Below, piece by piece: positions 7,256 to 8,966 of a stretch of DNA of 8,966 bases (the first letter of the stretch is position 1; each line of letters begins with the position of its first letter). Source of the stretch: an uncultured Halioglobus sp. (GTDB lineage Bacteria > Pseudomonadota > Gammaproteobacteria > Pseudomonadales > Halieaceae); contig CAJQQW010000335.1 of the NCBI GenBank assembly GCA_905480565.1, positions 1-8,966 on the forward strand. Direction: 5' to 3'. A program made the position numbers and the translations under genes. The notes beneath the pieces are model-generated. The model did no database searches. It was not told the DNA's origin and saw only the letters and a program-made list of their open reading frames with translations.

Positions 7256-7259
7256 GGAG
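7256..7259 (+). promoter_or_regulatory. Ribosome binding site deciding the GTG start of the DUF1254 gene
   Basis: GGAG lies seven bases before the GTG at 7267-7269, and this start places a signal peptide at the very N-terminus. It is the clearest ribosome site in the window. Confidence 0.7.
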
Positions 7260-7266
7260 TAAAAAC

Positions 7267-8802
7267 GTGATCAAGCAAATAGTCCTAGTACTGATAGCCA
7301 TTTTTTTGGGTTTTACTACCGCATACGCAAAAGACCCGACTCCCGGGTTCAATACGGTCATACCCGAGTCTATTCTCACGGCTGATAGCGTTGAAACATC
7401 TATTGGAACGCTTACCTTTTTTGATGGAATGCCAGACGCAGAAACTGTGGCTAAAGTGTACGATAACCTCGACACCATTCGTGCTACAGAGGTTTTTCTA
7501 AACATGGTGCCGGCGGCGTCGCTGGAAGGACTGAGACTGGGCCTTGAAAGTCTCGGCATTACTCAGTCAAATCAGGTGATGATGTTCGATCAATTACTTG
7601 ACTCAAACCCGCTTTTCCTTACGGGTAACACCGACACCGTTTACTCAGCAGTGATGTTTGACCTTGAGCGCGATGGACCTGTTGTTGTAGAAATTCCCGC
7701 AGGTAGCGGCCCCAGCACGGTAAACGACGCATACTTTCGCTTCGTGACGGATATGGGCGCACCAGGCCCGGACCGGGGTAAAGGAGGTAAATACCTGATT
7801 ATTCCGGAGTCCTACGAGGGAGAAATCCCCGAGGGCTATTTTGAAGCCCGCTCGCCCTCCAACACCAATCTGATGGTGTTGCGAGGCTTTCTGGTTGACG
7901 GCAAAACAGATACGGCCGTCCTGTCGGTTAAACAGGGACTGAAAGTTTACCCACTGAGCCAGCAAGATAACCCGCCCGCGATGGAGTTTATCAGCGGATC
8001 AACCGTTCCATTCAACACCGTGCACGCGAACGATTTCAGCTTTTTCAGTGAAATCAACGATGTTATCCAAAGAGAGCCCGTCGACTTCTTGGACCCTGAA
8101 CTGCGTGGTCAGTTGGCAAGCATAGGGATTCAAAAAGGCCGCGCTTTCGATCCCGACGAGCGCATGCGAAAGATTTTGACTGACGGGGTTGCTATCGGTA
8201 ACGCGACAGCTAGAGCCCTGCTGCTAAGACCAAGGGATGAAAACGCTTTTTACTACGAGGACAGCCAATGGTTCACAGCGTTTCTGGGCGGAGATTACCA
8301 GTGGCTCATTGCTAATGGCGAGGGTGGCCGCAACCTTGATGCACGTACAGCTTTCTTTTACGGCTACACTTTGAACACACCCGCTATGGTTTTGAAAATG
8401 GTGGGGGCTGGATCTCAATATGCTGTCGCGGCAACAGACAAGGAAGGTAATTACCTCGACGGCAGCAAGACATACCGCTTGCGTATTCCAGCCGATGTGC
8501 CCGCCAAAGATTTTTGGTCAGTCGTGATATATGATCCGCAAACACGCAGTGAGCTTCAAACAGGACAACCCTTCCCAAGCAAAAACAACAAACGAGACCA
8601 GCTTGAGGTGAACGGCGATGGCTCGGTTGAACTGTATTTTGGTCCTGCGGCACCGCAGGGCAAAAATGCCAATTGGATACAGACAGTTCCCGGAAAAGGC
8701 TGGTGGAGTATATTTCGGCTTTATGGCCCATTGGAGCCGTGGTTTGACAAAACCTGGCGCCCGGGAGAGTTTGAGCTGATAGACGATGCGGGAAGCAACT
8801 AG
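7267..8802 (+). CDS. Secreted DUF1254/DUF1214 protein
   Basis: A 511-residue protein starting at GTG, with a signal peptide (MIKQIVLVLIAIFLGFTTAYA, likely cleaved after Ala21), so it acts in the periplasm or outside the cell. Residues about 70-205 fit DUF1254, including SNPLFLTGNTDTVYS (113-127). A DUF1214 domain lies at about 390-495, with YRLRIPADVPAKDFWSVVIYD (403-423) followed by a GDGSVELYFGP block and PGKGWWSIFRLYGP near the C-terminus. The N- and C-terminal parts are joined by a region at 205-390 with few landmarks. Members of this family recur next to catabolic genes and outer-membrane barrels in proteobacteria, but I know of no established reaction, so the function is left open. The upstream barrel gene, 33 bases away and in the same direction, points to a shared role at the cell surface. 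Confidence 0.92.
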   Translation: MIKQIVLVLIAIFLGFTTAYAKDPTPGFNTVIPESILTADSVETSIGTLTFFDGMPDAETVAKVYDNLDTIRATEVFLNMVPAASLEGLRLGLESLGITQSNQVMMFDQLLDSNPLFLTGNTDTVYSAVMFDLERDGPVVVEIPAGSGPSTVNDAYFRFVTDMGAPGPDRGKGGKYLIIPESYEGEIPEGYFEARSPSNTNLMVLRGFLVDGKTDTAVLSVKQGLKVYPLSQQDNPPAMEFISGSTVPFNTVHANDFSFFSEINDVIQREPVDFLDPELRGQLASIGIQKGRAFDPDERMRKILTDGVAIGNATARALLLRPRDENAFYYEDSQWFTAFLGGDYQWLIANGEGGRNLDARTAFFYGYTLNTPAMVLKMVGAGSQYAVAATDKEGNYLDGSKTYRLRIPADVPAKDFWSVVIYDPQTRSELQTGQPFPSKNNKRDQLEVNGDGSVELYFGPAAPQGKNANWIQTVPGKGWWSIFRLYGPLEPWFDKTWRPGEFELIDDAGSN

Positions 8803-8849
8803 CCAGAGATCAAAAATAGCTACTGAGCGAAAAGGTTGTCGACTAAAGC

Positions 8850-8881
8850 ATCCCGTTTTTCCATCCAGGAAAAACCCGGAT
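8850..8881. terminator. Stem-loop downstream of the DUF1254 gene
   Basis: ATCC-C-GTTTTTCC pairs with GGAAAAAC-CC-GGAT around the loop ATCCA, giving 12 base pairs with a small internal bulge. It begins 48 bases after the stop codon and probably ends or protects the barrel-DUF1254 transcript. No T-run follows on either strand, so Rho-independent termination is not clear. Confidence 0.35.
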
Positions 8882-8898
8882 AGCCACCACCGCTCTAT

Positions 8899-8927
8899 TC
8901 CCCGCCGTGTGGGGATCAGAGACTCTG
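8899..8927. repeat. Hairpin TCCCC-N7-GGGGA followed by CAGAGACTCTG palindrome
   Basis: TCCCC at 8899-8903 pairs with GGGGA at 8911-8915 across a seven-base loop. The palindrome CAGAG-A-CTCTG follows at 8917-8927. Both lie in the 164 bases after the DUF1254 gene, where I see no gene. An ATG at 8957 opens a frame that leaves the window after three codons and cannot be judged. Confidence 0.35.
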
Positions 8928-8966
8928 GACCGCTTGATCTTCAATTGGATCGCGATATGACGTTCT

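Noticed and set aside
8957..8966. ATG near the right edge as the start of a further gene
   Set aside because: Only three codons are visible and the upstream GGAT is a weak ribosome site, so nothing supports it.

Overview
The window has the gene density, bacterial leaders and roughly 50-55% GC of a proteobacterial chromosome. Its protein families (an old-yellow-enzyme-type flavin oxidoreductase with an Fe-S motif, a spinster-like MFS carrier, an EthD-like protein, a NylB-like serine hydrolase, a 'neuromedin U'-type outer-membrane transporter and a DUF1254/DUF1214 protein) are often seen together in marine or soil gammaproteobacteria and sphingomonads that degrade hydrophobic or aromatic compounds. 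The taxonomic guess is inference. No rRNA, tRNA, CRISPR array, insertion sequence or phage gene was seen.

Layout. Positions 1-2265 carry two minus-strand genes: a large flavin oxidoreductase starting at 2265, and behind it the first 29 codons of another gene running off the left edge. A divergent control region of about 165 bases separates them from a plus-strand pair: an MFS transporter (about 2431-3750) and an EthD-like protein (3805-4509). The EthD-like gene has no Shine-Dalgarno sequence but has a -10-like box at the right distance for a leaderless transcript. About 310 bases without a convincing gene follow. A minus-strand membrane-anchored serine hydrolase (4821-6008) converges on the EthD-like gene. 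A divergent spacer of about 410 bases with several short palindromes leads to a plus-strand pair: an outer-membrane barrel (6418-7233) and a secreted DUF1254/DUF1214 protein (7267-8802). The last 164 bases hold stem-loops and no clear gene.

Working picture (inference). The genes could form an uptake and catabolic module. The barrel would take a small hydrophobic compound across the outer membrane, the serine hydrolase and DUF1254 protein would act outside the cytoplasm, the MFS carrier would cross the inner membrane, and the oxidoreductase and EthD-like protein would act in the cytoplasm. The substrate cannot be read from the sequence. All complete genes fall in known families. The points most worth checking are the possible leaderless EthD-like gene, the repeats in the two divergent control regions and the barrel-DUF1254 pairing. 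I found no strong evidence of a wholly new system.
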